From contig JACKMA010000001.1 in the NCBI GenBank assembly GCA_024235635.1, forward strand, positions 1,240,001-1,304,000: a stretch of 64,000 nucleotides of DNA, read 5' to 3'. Positions 18,824-28,218 of this stretch are shown one piece after another. Source of the DNA: Zoogloeaceae bacterium. GTDB taxonomy: Bacteria; Pseudomonadota; Gammaproteobacteria; Burkholderiales; Rhodocyclaceae. Numbering within the stretch: position 1 is the stretch's first letter; each line of letters opens with the position of its first letter. The translations under genes were made by a program, and so were the position numbers. A model generated the notes under the pieces. The model was given only the letters and a program-made list of their open reading frames with translations, had not been told where the DNA came from and made no database searches.

Positions 18824-20293
18824 ATGAGTAGCGACAAGGGATTCAACCTGCTGTCATTCAGCGGAAAGATGAAGACACTTCATCTGACCTGGGTGGCCTT
18901 CTTCATCACCTTCGTGGTGTGGTTCAACCACGCGCCGATGTTGGCGGCCATCGCCGACTCGCTCGGTCTCGACAAGTCCCAGGTCAAGACCCTGCTGATC
19001 CTGAACGTCGCGCTGACGATTCCGGCGCGGATCCTGATCGGCATGTTCACCGACAAGTTCGGCCCGCGCATCGCCTATTCGGCGCTGCTCGCGATCTCCA
19101 GCATCCCCTGCTTCATGTTCGCCATGGCCGACGATTTCACCCAGGCTGCGATCGCCCGCTTCATGCTGGGCTTCGTCGGTGCCGGCTTCGTCATCGGCAT
19201 TCGCATGGTCAGCGAGTGGTTCCCGGCCAACGAACTCGGCACCGCCGAGGGCATCTACGGTGGCTGGGGCAATTTCGGATCGGCAGCCGCGGCGATGATC
19301 CTGCCGAGCCTGGCGCTGGTGTTCGGCGGCGAAGACGGCTGGCGCTACGCGATCGGTGTCACCGGCGCGATCTGTCTCGCCTACAGCTTCGTGTACTACT
19401 TCAGCGTGTCGAACACACCGAAGGGCTCGACCTACTTCAAGCCGAAGAAGAGTGGCGGCCTCGAGGTCACCAGCAAGGGCGACTTCGCCTTCATGCTGCT
19501 GATGAAGATCCCGATGTACGCGGCCCTCGCGCTGCTCGCCTGGAAGCTCTCGCCGTCCGGCGTGAAGATGGTGTCGGAAGGCGCGACGATGGCGATCTAC
19601 GTCATCCTGGCGGCCATTTTCGCCTATGACTGCTACGGTGCCTACCGGGTCAACCACGAGATCTTCAAGGCACCCGTGCCGGAAATGCACCGCTACAAAT
19701 TCAAGCAGGTCGCGGTGCTCAACGTCCTCTATTTCGCCACCTTCGGCTCCGAACTGGCCGTCGTGTCGATGCTGCCCCTGTTCTTCTCCGAGACCTTCGC
19801 GCTGGATCCGGTCAAGGCGGGTCTGGTGGCCTCGGCCTACGCCTTCATGAACCTGATGTCGCGCCCCGGCGGCGGCTGGATCTCCGATCGCTTCGGCCGC
19901 AAGAAGACGCTGCTGATCCTGACCGCGGGTCTGGCGGGCGGCTACGCCCTGATGGCGATGACCAACGGCAGCTGGCCGGTATGGCTGGCGGTGGTGGTGG
20001 CGATGGCCTGCTCGTTCTTCGTCCAGGCCGGCGAAGGCGCGGTATTCGCGGTGGTGCCCCTGATCAAACGCCGGCTGACCGGCCAGATCGCCGGCATGAC
20101 CGGTGCCTACGGCAACGTCGGCGCGGTGGTCTATCTGACGGTGTTGTCCTTCGTCAGCTACGAAGTATTCTTCGGTGTGATCGCGCTCACCGCGGTGCTC
20201 GGCTTCGTGACCTTGCTGTTCATGGAAGAGCCCCAGGGCCATATGGCCGAAGTGCGCGAGGACGGCAGCGTCGAACTGATCAGCGTCACCTGA
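18824..20293 (+). CDS. NarK/NasA-family nitrate/nitrite MFS transporter
   Basis: 489 residues, about 12 transmembrane helices. ATG 18824 (MSSDKGFNLLSFSGKMKTLHLTWVAF) follows GAGGAAA. The glycine-rich nitrate-signature segments GWGNFGSAAAAM (TM5) and GAYGNVGAVVYL (TM11) of the nitrate-nitrite porter family are present, as is the MFS loop motif FTDKFGPR after TM2. Position after nirBD indicates nitrate import for assimilation. It is a second nitrate uptake route beside the ABC importer at 52.1-56.4 kb. Confidence 0.94.
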   Translation: MSSDKGFNLLSFSGKMKTLHLTWVAFFITFVVWFNHAPMLAAIADSLGLDKSQVKTLLILNVALTIPARILIGMFTDKFGPRIAYSALLAISSIPCFMFAMADDFTQAAIARFMLGFVGAGFVIGIRMVSEWFPANELGTAEGIYGGWGNFGSAAAAMILPSLALVFGGEDGWRYAIGVTGAICLAYSFVYYFSVSNTPKGSTYFKPKKSGGLEVTSKGDFAFMLLMKIPMYAALALLAWKLSPSGVKMVSEGATMAIYVILAAIFAYDCYGAYRVNHEIFKAPVPEMHRYKFKQVAVLNVLYFATFGSELAVVSMLPLFFSETFALDPVKAGLVASAYAFMNLMSRPGGGWISDRFGRKKTLLILTAGLAGGYALMAMTNGSWPVWLAVVVAMACSFFVQAGEGAVFAVVPLIKRRLTGQIAGMTGAYGNVGAVVYLTVLSFVSYEVFFGVIALTAVLGFVTLLFMEEPQGHMAEVREDGSVELISVT

Positions 20294-20315
20294 GCGGCCC
20301 GCGAGCGGCAATCGA

Positions 20316-20341
20316 CGGCGCGCGGCGCAAGCCGCGCGCCG
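20316..20341. repeat. Perfect 11-bp-arm hairpin with GCAA tetraloop
   Basis: GGCGCGCGGC-GCAA-GCCGCGCGCC plus one more C-G pair, in the gap between the nitrate transporter and the phosphatase-kinase gene. The loop is of GNRA type. There is no T run, so it is not a classic intrinsic terminator; it may be an mRNA processing or stability element. Confidence 0.6.
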
Positions 20342-20409
20342 CGTCGTCCACGCCCTGACGGCGGCGGGGCGCACGTTCCGACCACCAGCCATCGCAAGGA
20401 GGAGCCGGC

Positions 20410-22131
20410 TTGACTTCGCGACTGCGACTGCGCTTCGGCGGACATTCGGTCGCCGGCCGCAAGGCGCTCAACCAGGACGCCTTCGCGGCCCGACTGCCCG
20501 AAGGCGAGGAATGCGACAGCAAGGGCGCGGTCGCGGTGATCTGCGACGGCGTCAGCGGCTCCGAGCGGGCCGCCGAAGCGTCGCAGATGGCAGTCACGGT
20601 GTTCGCGACCGACTACTACGCGACACCGCCGAACTGGCGCGTACGCAATGCGTCGGCGCGCGTGCTGAAGAGTCTGAACGACTGGCTGCACCTGCAGAAC
20701 GTCAGCAAGGCCGGCCACACCGACAGTGCCCTGACCACGTTCTCGGCGGCGATCGTCAAGTCGAACACCCTGCACTGCCTGCATGTCGGCGATTCACGCA
20801 TCTACCATTTTCGCGACGGCCGGCTCGACCAGCTGACCCGCGACCACGTCCGGGTCGAAGGCGGACGCGAATTCCTGGCACGGGCACTGGGCGCCGACAG
20901 CCACCTCGAGGTCGATTACTCGACCCTCGAACTCGCAGCCGGTGACGTCGTCCTGCTGACCACCGATGGCGTCCACGGATTCGCGACGTCCCAGGCGCTG
21001 TCCACCGCGCTGGCAACCGCAGGCAAAGACCCCGAGGCCTGCGCCCGCGCCCTGATCGAGGCGGCGCTGGTGGCAGGTTCGGACGACAACCTGTCGGCGC
21101 TGCTCGTCGTCGTCGACCAGTTGCCGCTGGAAACCATCGACGAAAGCCACCGCCGTCTGACGCGGCTGCCGATTCCACCGGTACTCGAGATCGGCAACAC
21201 GATCGACGGCTATCGCGTTCTGGACGTGGTCTTCAGCGGCACCCGCAGCCACATGTACCTGGTGCGCGACGATTCGTCCGAGCGGCGTTACGTCTTGAAG
21301 GCGCCCTCCGAGAATTTCGCGGAAGACGCGATCTATCTGGACGGTTTCATTCGCGAGGAGTGGGTCGGACAGCGCATCGACCACCCCAACGTGATGAAGA
21401 CCTTCGCGCCGCCGCGCGAGAAGCGCTTCATGTACTACCTCGGGGAGCACATCGAGGGCACCGACCTGCGCCAGTGGATGCAGGATCATCCCCAGCCCTC
21501 GCTCGATACCGTCCGCGACATCGTGCGCCAGGCGGTGGCCGGCCTGCGTGCGTTTCAGCGTGCCGACATGGTGCACCAGGACCTCAAGCCCGAGAACATC
21601 ATGATCGACCGGGACGGTCGGGTGAAGATCCTGGACTTCGGCACCGTGATGATCGCCGGCGAGGACGAAACCGCCTCGCCACTGGAGAAATCGGTCCCGC
21701 AGGGCAGCGTCAACTACGTCGCGCCCGAATACCTGCTCGGTGCCGCCGGCAGCTTCAAGTCCGACCTCTTCTCGCTGGCGGTGATCTGCTACGAGATGAT
21801 CACCGGCAAGCTGCCGTTCGACGAGCCGGCGGTCAAACGCGTGCGCATCGACAACTACGGCGAGTTCAACTATATCCCGGCGATCCGACGCCGGCGCGAC
21901 TTGCCCCTGTGGATCGAGGGCTGCCTGCGCAAGGCCCTCAATCCCAATCCGGCCTATCGCCACGATGCGCTCGGCGAATTCCTGCAGGACTTCACCCGCC
22001 CGAACCCGAGCCTGGAAGCCGCGATCCAGCGCCAGCCGCTGATCCAGCGCAATCCTGTGCGCTTCTGGCAGGTGCTGTGCGTCGCGTTGATCGTGCTGCA
22101 CGTGATCCGCAGCCTGGTCGGCCGCGGCTGA
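20410..22131 (+). CDS. Fused PP2C phosphatase and Ser/Thr protein kinase of the nitrate assimilation locus
   Basis: 573 residues starting at TTG 20410, chosen because AAGGAGGAG lies 5 bases upstream and no ATG fits. Residues 1-235 are a PP2C phosphatase (ALNQDAF, VICDGVSGSE, TTDGVHGF, GSDDNLSALLVVV). Residues about 260-530 are a eukaryotic-type kinase with catalytic loop HQDLKPENIM (HQD in place of HRD) and LDFGT (DFG). A C-terminal hydrophobic helix (FWQVLCVALIVLHVIRSLV) anchors it in the membrane. Genes of this type sit beside assimilatory nitrate genes in pseudomonads and betaproteobacteria, suggesting control of nitrate uptake or reduction by reversible phosphorylation; the substrate is unknown. 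Confidence 0.92.
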   Translation: MTSRLRLRFGGHSVAGRKALNQDAFAARLPEGEECDSKGAVAVICDGVSGSERAAEASQMAVTVFATDYYATPPNWRVRNASARVLKSLNDWLHLQNVSKAGHTDSALTTFSAAIVKSNTLHCLHVGDSRIYHFRDGRLDQLTRDHVRVEGGREFLARALGADSHLEVDYSTLELAAGDVVLLTTDGVHGFATSQALSTALATAGKDPEACARALIEAALVAGSDDNLSALLVVVDQLPLETIDESHRRLTRLPIPPVLEIGNTIDGYRVLDVVFSGTRSHMYLVRDDSSERRYVLKAPSENFAEDAIYLDGFIREEWVGQRIDHPNVMKTFAPPREKRFMYYLGEHIEGTDLRQWMQDHPQPSLDTVRDIVRQAVAGLRAFQRADMVHQDLKPENIMIDRDGRVKILDFGTVMIAGEDETASPLEKSVPQGSVNYVAPEYLLGAAGSFKSDLFSLAVICYEMITGKLPFDEPAVKRVRIDNYGEFNYIPAIRRRRDLPLWIEGCLRKALNPNPAYRHDALGEFLQDFTRPNPSLEAAIQRQPLIQRNPVRFWQVLCVALIVLHVIRSLVGRG

Positions 22132-22344
22132 CTTAGCGCGTCCGTTGCGGTGACCGGTGCTGGCCAAGGCCGGCAACTGCGGCTAGCATGGCGCTCCACC
22201 GCTGTCGAACCCGGAGCGGGTGCGCCTGCCGACCGGCCAATCCGGCGATCGCGGCAAAATCCGGGCACGGATGCGCATCCTGCCCTGGCACCGGCGGCGC
22301 GATGCATCGCATGCTATCCCCTTGCCCAAGCCACCACCGGCCGC

Positions 22345-24816
22345 ATGGACATCGAATCGCAACTGAAGCTGTGTCAGCAAGCCATCCGCGACGAGCAATT
22401 CGACGCGGCGCGGGCCTATTGCCGCGCGGCACTCGGCATCAACCCCGACGATCCCTCCGCACTGAACCTGCAGGGTGTGATGCACCGGCGCGCCGGCCGC
22501 CTGGCGGACGCCGAGGCAACCTTGCGCCGGGCGCTGGCCATCGCCCCGGACAGTGCCGCCCTGCACCGCAATCTCGGACTGGTGCAACTGGCCCGCGGCA
22601 ACAACGACGAGGCGCTCGCTCACCTGCGCACGGCACTTGATCGTCAGCCCGAATCGGCGGCGGCGCACGCCAGCCTGGCACGCGGCGGCGCACGCGCCGG
22701 CCTGTTCGAAGAGGCCTTGCTGCACTTCGAGGAGGCGCGGTTGCTCGAACCCGGCAATGCCGATCACCCGCTGCGCCAGGGTCGCGTGTTGCTGCGAATC
22801 GGTCGCATCGGCGACGCCGAGGTGGCGCTGGCCCGGAGCCGATCGGTCGACGCGAGTCCGGCGGCCCTGAGCGCGCTGGCCGAGGTCGCTGTAGCGAGAA
22901 GCGAGCTGCGTGAAGCAGAGGCCCTGTGCCGCCTGGCGCTGGTGCTCGATCCGAACCACGCCGACGCGCGGGCCACGCTGGCGGCGGTGCACAACGCGCG
23001 CGGCAGGGCCGACGACGCCGTCGAGGCCTGCGAGCACGCGCTCGCACGCGAGCCGGCGCACGCCGAGGCGATGGCTCAACTCGCCCTCGCGCAGCGCAAC
23101 CTGGGCCTGCTCGATGCCGCCGACGAAAGCCATCGCTGCACCCGGGCGCTGGCACCGACCGACCTGCGCCACCGGGTGGAACATGCGCGCACCCTGATCG
23201 CCATGGGTCGCGAGCGCGAGGGTTGGGCCTTGATGGACCATGGCCGCGGCGACGACCGCACCCCCGCCTGTGCCCGCTGGCGAGGCGAGGCATTGCAAGC
23301 ACGAACGCTGTTGCTGCACACCCAATCCACGCTCGATGCGATCCAGTTCGTCCGCTATGCGGTGCTGCTCACCGGCCTCGGGGCGACGGTCGTCGTGCGC
23401 GCGCCTGCGGCCGTGGTTCGCCTGCTGGCGACCGCACCGGGTGTCGCCGGCACGGAGCGCGGCGACCGGCCGAGCCGCGTCGTCGCCGACTTTCATTGCC
23501 CGATGCACGCATTGCCGAAACTCGCCAGCGAACTCGGCCGCCGCCCGCCGCCGCACGTCAGCTACATCCGCGTACCGCACGATCTGCCCCCCCAGTTCAT
23601 CGGCGGCTTCGACGCCCTCGATATCGGCATTGCATGGCGGGACGAAGACAGCCACGCCGGCAACGAACTGCCGCTCGCGCTGCTGCAGCCTGCCTTGCGC
23701 ATGCACGGGGTGCGCTTCCACGCCCTGCAATACCCCCGCAACGCCGACGAAGAACGCATCCTCGACGACTGCGCGGTACTGCCCGGTCCGGTGGCCGGCG
23801 AGCTGGTATCGACGGCGGCGATCATCGATGGCCTCGATCTCGTCATCAGCGCAGACAACACGGTCGCTCATCTGGCGGCCGCCATGGGGCGGCCGGTCTG
23901 GTTGCTCGATGCGGTCGCTGCCAGTTGGCGCTGGCAGCGGGGCAGCGAGGGCAGCATCTGGTATCCCACGCTGCGCCATTTCTGGCAGCGCACCCCAGGC
24001 GACTGGATCGCCGTCACCGGTTTGCTGGTGATCGAGCTCGCCAGACTGATCTGCGGCGAACTGCGCCTGCCAAAGGCGCCGGGCGCGGAGATCGCCGACC
24101 CCGACAGCCATGTCGCCGACCCGGCCCGGATCGCGCCGCAGGCAGTCGACAGGCGGGCCTGGCGACCGGTGCGCAGCGGCCGGCTGTACTGCCCTTTGGG
24201 CGAGCAGCCGGCAGGACTGGCGATCGACCTGTACGGCGAGTTCTGTGCGGCCCGGGAGGAAGTCCTCGGCCGCGTGCTGCAGCGCGGCGACACGATGGTA
24301 CACGCTGGCGCCGGCTTCGGCGCTCTGGCGGCCGCCCTGGTCAGTCGCATCGGGCCGATCGGACAACTTCACGCGTTCGAGGCCGACCCGGCGATGTGCG
24401 CGCTGCTGGACGAGAGCTGCACCGCCAACGGTTGGTCGCAGGTGGTCTGCCATCCGCACACGCTGGGCAGCATCCAGCGCCCAGGCACGATGACCATCGA
24501 CGCCCTCGAGTTGACCAATCTGCGCCTGCTGGTGGTCGACCTGGCGCGGCAGGACGTCAGTTGCCTCGCGGGCGCCAGCGCCACCATCCGTCGCTGCCGG
24601 CCGGTGATCTATCTTCTCAACGCCGGTGACAACGCGGACATCGTTCAGGGATTCGACTACCGGGGCTGGGTGCACCGCCCGAACCTGTTCAGCGCGGACA
24701 ACTTCGCAGGTATCCAGCGCAACGTCTTCGGTCGACGCTGTGCCCGCGACGTGCTCGCGCTGCCGATCGAGGCTGCCGAGCGCACCCGGCTGGGTCGCGG
24801 CGCGGCCATCGCCTGA
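22345..24816 (+). CDS. TPR - GT9-like - FkbM-like three-domain protein
   Basis: 823 residues from ATG 22345 (MDIESQLKLCQQAIRDEQF); the open frame extends upstream but without a start signal. Residues 1-290 are about eight TPR units (GRLADAEATLRRALAIAPDSAALHRNLG pattern). About 310-580 resembles heptosyltransferase/GT9-type folds attached to TPR arrays (IDGLDLVISADNTVAHLAAAMGRPVWLLD). About 620-823 looks like an FkbM-type SAM methyltransferase (MVHAGAGFGALAAALVSRIGPIGQLHAFEADPAMCALL), but the usual KxDxEG motif is replaced by LLVVDLARQD, so activity is uncertain. Likely role in glycan or protein glycosylation. It is an orphan between nitrate genes and the next fusion protein. Confidence 0.8.
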   Translation: MDIESQLKLCQQAIRDEQFDAARAYCRAALGINPDDPSALNLQGVMHRRAGRLADAEATLRRALAIAPDSAALHRNLGLVQLARGNNDEALAHLRTALDRQPESAAAHASLARGGARAGLFEEALLHFEEARLLEPGNADHPLRQGRVLLRIGRIGDAEVALARSRSVDASPAALSALAEVAVARSELREAEALCRLALVLDPNHADARATLAAVHNARGRADDAVEACEHALAREPAHAEAMAQLALAQRNLGLLDAADESHRCTRALAPTDLRHRVEHARTLIAMGREREGWALMDHGRGDDRTPACARWRGEALQARTLLLHTQSTLDAIQFVRYAVLLTGLGATVVVRAPAAVVRLLATAPGVAGTERGDRPSRVVADFHCPMHALPKLASELGRRPPPHVSYIRVPHDLPPQFIGGFDALDIGIAWRDEDSHAGNELPLALLQPALRMHGVRFHALQYPRNADEERILDDCAVLPGPVAGELVSTAAIIDGLDLVISADNTVAHLAAAMGRPVWLLDAVAASWRWQRGSEGSIWYPTLRHFWQRTPGDWIAVTGLLVIELARLICGELRLPKAPGAEIADPDSHVADPARIAPQAVDRRAWRPVRSGRLYCPLGEQPAGLAIDLYGEFCAAREEVLGRVLQRGDTMVHAGAGFGALAAALVSRIGPIGQLHAFEADPAMCALLDESCTANGWSQVVCHPHTLGSIQRPGTMTIDALELTNLRLLVVDLARQDVSCLAGASATIRRCRPVIYLLNAGDNADIVQGFDYRGWVHRPNLFSADNFAGIQRNVFGRRCARDVLALPIEAAERTRLGRGAAIA

Positions 24817-24881
24817 AGCAAGCCTCATCGCGCTGATTTCCGGCGCGGGGTGCGACGCGATAAGATCGTCTGCGAAACACC

Positions 24882-26675
24882 ATGCCCCACCCACCGATGC
24901 CTCGTCGCCCCGTCCCGCACAGTCGCAACACTGCCTGGCCCGTCCGCCCGTCCGCACTGCTACTGGCGTCGGTGCTGGCGTGCGGCCACGTCTTCGCGGC
25001 GGAACTGCAGACACCGGACGGCGGGCACTACCGCGGACCGCTCGAGAATGGCCGTCTGCACGGCGACGGCGTCCTGCGCTGGGACAGCGGCGCCCATTAC
25101 CAAGGCACCTTCGAGAACGGCGTGATGTCGGGCCAAGGACGATTGACGCTGCCCGACGGCAGCGTCCACTCGGGCATGTTCCGCGACGGCGCACTCAATG
25201 GCGAAGGCCGTATCGAGGCGGCTGACGGTAGCGTACAGAGCGGCTGGTTCCGTCACGGCGTCCTGCACGGGCAGGGCCGCTATCGGGGGCCGGACGGCGA
25301 GTACGTCGGCAGCTTCAGGGAGGGGCGGCGGAGCGGTCGGGGTGAGTGGCGCGGCATCGACGGCAGCCGCTATCACGGCAGCTACAGGCAGGGGCTTCTG
25401 CACGGCAGCGGGCGATTCGAGACGCAACTTGGTGATGTCTACGAAGGCGAATTCGTCAACGACCAGTTCACCGGCAAGGGCCAACTGAGCCGCGCTGACG
25501 GCGGGCGCTACGAAGGCCAGTTCGAGAACTGGCTGCCCCACGGTGCCGGTCGCTTCACCGACCCGTCGGGCATGGTCTACGAAGGCCGTTTCGATCTCGG
25601 CGAGCTTGTCGGGTCGGCGCGCATTCGTTTCGCAGACGGTAGCGAATACCGGGGAGACACCGAAAACTGGGTGGCCTCGGGCAAGGGGTCGATGCAGTTG
25701 GCCAACGGTGACCGCTACGTCGGGGAGTTCGCCGACGGGCGATTTCATGGTCAGGGCGTGCTGCAGCTCGCGGCACCGAAGGCGGGCCGTGACCGCTTGT
25801 CCGGGCACTGGCTGCACGGCGAATTGCGCGACCCTGCCACCGAGCAGGCGCGACTCGGGCGCTACGAGTCACAACTCTATTCCGAGGAACGCCGCCTCGC
25901 CGGCGCCCTCGACGGGCTGGCGGCCGGCGACCCGAACCGCGTCGACATGTACTTGCTGACCTTCGCCGGCGACGGCACCCAGGAAGTGTTCCGGCGCGAA
26001 ACCGAATTCGTGCGGGCGCAGTTCGACCGTCAGTTCGCTACCCGCGGCAGGTCGGTATCGCTGACCAACAGCCGCCAGACGATCGGCGAGCAGCCGATCG
26101 CGAGTCTGACCTCGCTCGAACGGGCATTGAAGGCGATTGCCGGCCGCATGGATCGGGACCAGGACATCCTGTTCCTCTATCTCACCAGCCACGGTTCGGC
26201 CGAACACCGGCTATCGTTGACGCAGCCTCACCATGACCTGCCCGACCTCGCTGCCGACCACCTTGCCGAACTGCTCCGCTCGTCCGGCATCCGCTGGCGG
26301 GTCGTGGTCGTATCCGCCTGCTACTCGGGTGGCTTCATCCCGGCGCTGGCCGACTCGGGAACGCTGGTGATCACCGCGGCGCGCCACGACCGGCGCTCGT
26401 TCGGCTGTGCCGACGAAAACGACTTCACCTATTTCGGCCGTGCGTTCTTCCGCGACGCATTGCCCGCCAGCCCGTCGTTCGAAGAGGCCTTTCACAAGGC
26501 CGAGCGGCTGATTCGCGAACGCGAACTGGCGCTGCTCGGCGCCCATCGGGAGTTGTCCGAACAGGACTTTTCGCTGCCCCAGATCGCGGCGCCGAGGGCG
26601 ATCAGGCAGCAACTCGCGAAATGGCGTGCGGGCCTCACCGGCATCCGCACGACCGCGTCGGCTGCCGCTCGCTGA
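24882..26675 (+). CDS. Exported MORN-repeat protein with C13/caspase-like cysteine peptidase domain
   Basis: 597 residues. The N-terminus has a basic stretch then a Sec-type hydrophobic core (SALLLASVLACGHVFAAE). Residues about 45-300 hold roughly eleven MORN repeats of 22-23 residues (GHYRGPLENGRLHGDGVL, YEGQFENWLPHGAGRF and so on). The C-terminal half resembles the legumain/C13 fold: the catalytic His in YLTSHGSAEH and the catalytic Cys in VVSACYSGGF, spaced as in the clan CD dyad. Cleavage target and activation mode are unknown. The lipobox-like LACG at the signal end could also make it a lipoprotein. It converges on the regulator gene at 26735. Confidence 0.85.
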   Translation: MPHPPMPRRPVPHSRNTAWPVRPSALLLASVLACGHVFAAELQTPDGGHYRGPLENGRLHGDGVLRWDSGAHYQGTFENGVMSGQGRLTLPDGSVHSGMFRDGALNGEGRIEAADGSVQSGWFRHGVLHGQGRYRGPDGEYVGSFREGRRSGRGEWRGIDGSRYHGSYRQGLLHGSGRFETQLGDVYEGEFVNDQFTGKGQLSRADGGRYEGQFENWLPHGAGRFTDPSGMVYEGRFDLGELVGSARIRFADGSEYRGDTENWVASGKGSMQLANGDRYVGEFADGRFHGQGVLQLAAPKAGRDRLSGHWLHGELRDPATEQARLGRYESQLYSEERRLAGALDGLAAGDPNRVDMYLLTFAGDGTQEVFRRETEFVRAQFDRQFATRGRSVSLTNSRQTIGEQPIASLTSLERALKAIAGRMDRDQDILFLYLTSHGSAEHRLSLTQPHHDLPDLAADHLAELLRSSGIRWRVVVVSACYSGGFIPALADSGTLVITAARHDRRSFGCADENDFTYFGRAFFRDALPASPSFEEAFHKAERLIRERELALLGAHRELSEQDFSLPQIAAPRAIRQQLAKWRAGLTGIRTTASAAAR

Positions 26676-26688
26676 GCCTGCTCCCCAA

Positions 26689-26718
26689 CCGCGCCGGACG
26701 GTCGCCCGTCAGGCGCGG
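26689..26718. terminator. Bidirectional hairpin between convergent genes
   Basis: CCGCGCC pairs with GGCGCGG, enclosing an inner GACGG/CCGTC stem with a four-base loop, between the stops of the MORN-peptidase gene and the regulator gene. There is no strong T run on either side, so termination is inferred from position and stem strength. Confidence 0.5.
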
Positions 26719-26734
26719 TGGCGCAATCGACGTT

Positions 26735-28120
26735 TCAGCGCGAAACGTCTGCGAGTCCCAGCTTTTCGATGCGGTATCGCAACGTGTCCCGGGTCAGGCC
26801 CAGTTCGCGCGCGGCCTTGGAGACGTTCCAGCCGCTGCGCTCGAGGGCCCGCGACAACATCTGGCGTTCCATCTCGGCCAGCGTCGCCGGCGCCTGGGCG
26901 CCCGGGCTCGCGCCGGCGACTTCGGCCGCATTGCTCGACAGCGTCAGCTGACGCGCCTCGATGCGGCCGTCGGGCGACAACAACACCGCCTGCTCGAGCA
27001 CGTTGCGCAGCTCGCGCACATTGCCGGGCCAGGAGTGACGGGTGAGCGCGTTCTGCGCCGCCGGCGTCAGCGTCGGCGCACGCTTGCCGTAGCGCGCCGC
27101 GTGCGACTTCACGAAGTGTTCGGCCAAGCGCAGGATGTCGCCGCCACGGTCGCGCAGCGGCGGCAACTCCAGTTGCACGACCCGCAGGCGATAGAAAAGA
27201 TCGGCACGGAAGCGGCCTTCGCGCACCAGCACCTCGAGCGGCCGGTGGGTGGCGGCGACGATGCGCACGTTGACCCGTTGGTCGCGCAGGCTGCCGACCC
27301 GCCTGACGGTCTTTTCCTCGAGCAGTTTCAGCAGCTTGGCCTGCAGCGTGGGATCCATGTCACCGATTTCGTCGAGGAACAGGGTGCCCCCGTCCGCCGT
27401 CTCGACCAGACCGAGCTTGCGGTCCTTGGCATCGGTGAAAGCGCCGCGTTCGTGGCCGAACAGTTCGGATTCCAGCAATTGCGGCGGAATCGACGCACAG
27501 TTCAGTTCGACGAAAGGCTTGTCCTTGCGCGGTCCGTTGAAATGCAGCGCCCGTGCAACCAGCTCCTTGCCGGTGCCGGTCTCGCCGAGTACCAGTACCG
27601 CCGGGGCGTCGGCATCGCGCAGGCCGGACTCGGCCTCGAGCACCTGCCGGATCATCGACTTCAGCGCCTTCATCGGCGCCGATTCGCCGAGCAGGCTGTC
27701 GAGATCGGCCTCGGCGCTCTCCTTGCGCTGGTAGTACTCCAGCGCGCTGTCCCGCCTCGCCTCGCCGAATGCCTTCTCCAGCAACACCTTCAGCTTGCCG
27801 AGAGGAACCGGCTTGGTGAGGAAATCGAACGCACCCCGCTTCATTGCCTCGACCGCCAGCTCGACGCTGCCGTGGCCGGTGACCATGATCACCTTGATGT
27901 CTGGATCGATCGCGCGGATGCGCTCGAGCGCCTCGACGCCGTCGATGCCCGGTAGATTGAAATCGAGTACGACGGCGTCCGGACGGAACACGTCCATCAG
28001 CGCCAGGCCTTCCTCGGCCGACTCGGCGACGCGCACCTCATAGTCGTCGCGCTCGAGGAATATGCGCACGTTCTTTGCGAGCGTGGCTTCGTCCTCGATG
28101 ATCAGTATTGCCTGCCCCAT
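26735..28120 (-). CDS. prsR: PrsR-type sigma-54-dependent response regulator
   Basis: 461 residues from ATG 28120 (MGQAILIIEDEATLAKNVRIF). A receiver domain (phospho-acceptor in VLDFNLPGIDG, Lys in FLTKP) is followed by an AAA+ domain with Walker A GETGTGKE, the sigma-54 contact loop as ELFGHERGAFTDA, and Walker B GGTLFLDEIGD; then a Fis-type helix-turn-helix (NVSKAARELGLTRDTLRYRIEKLGL). The receiver and length fit the regulator associated with PEP-CTERM/exosortase loci (PrsR), but no exosortase or PEP-CTERM gene lies in the window. It most plausibly activates the -24/-12 promoters at 28530 and 47933. The partner kinase may be the one at 42662-44026 or an unlinked PrsK. Confidence 0.88.
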   Translation of the reverse strand: MGQAILIIEDEATLAKNVRIFLERDDYEVRVAESAEEGLALMDVFRPDAVVLDFNLPGIDGVEALERIRAIDPDIKVIMVTGHGSVELAVEAMKRGAFDFLTKPVPLGKLKVLLEKAFGEARRDSALEYYQRKESAEADLDSLLGESAPMKALKSMIRQVLEAESGLRDADAPAVLVLGETGTGKELVARALHFNGPRKDKPFVELNCASIPPQLLESELFGHERGAFTDAKDRKLGLVETADGGTLFLDEIGDMDPTLQAKLLKLLEEKTVRRVGSLRDQRVNVRIVAATHRPLEVLVREGRFRADLFYRLRVVQLELPPLRDRGGDILRLAEHFVKSHAARYGKRAPTLTPAAQNALTRHSWPGNVRELRNVLEQAVLLSPDGRIEARQLTLSSNAAEVAGASPGAQAPATLAEMERQMLSRALERSGWNVSKAARELGLTRDTLRYRIEKLGLADVSR

Positions 28121-28218
28121 CTGTCTCGTCCCTGGCTGCTCCGACTGGCCCCGCGCCCGCAGACACGACCCGACGACCGGCATTGTCCGGTGGCATCAGG
28201 GCCTCGCTCGACGCGTTA

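Noticed and set aside
18854..20392. 512-codon minus-strand ORF over the nitrate transporter
   Set aside because: Low-complexity His/Asp/Gly-rich translation antisense to a clear MFS transporter.
22183..25194. 1003-codon minus-strand ORF
   Set aside because: Antisense to the TPR fusion gene and the start of the MORN-peptidase gene; Arg/Gln/His-rich shadow with no motif.
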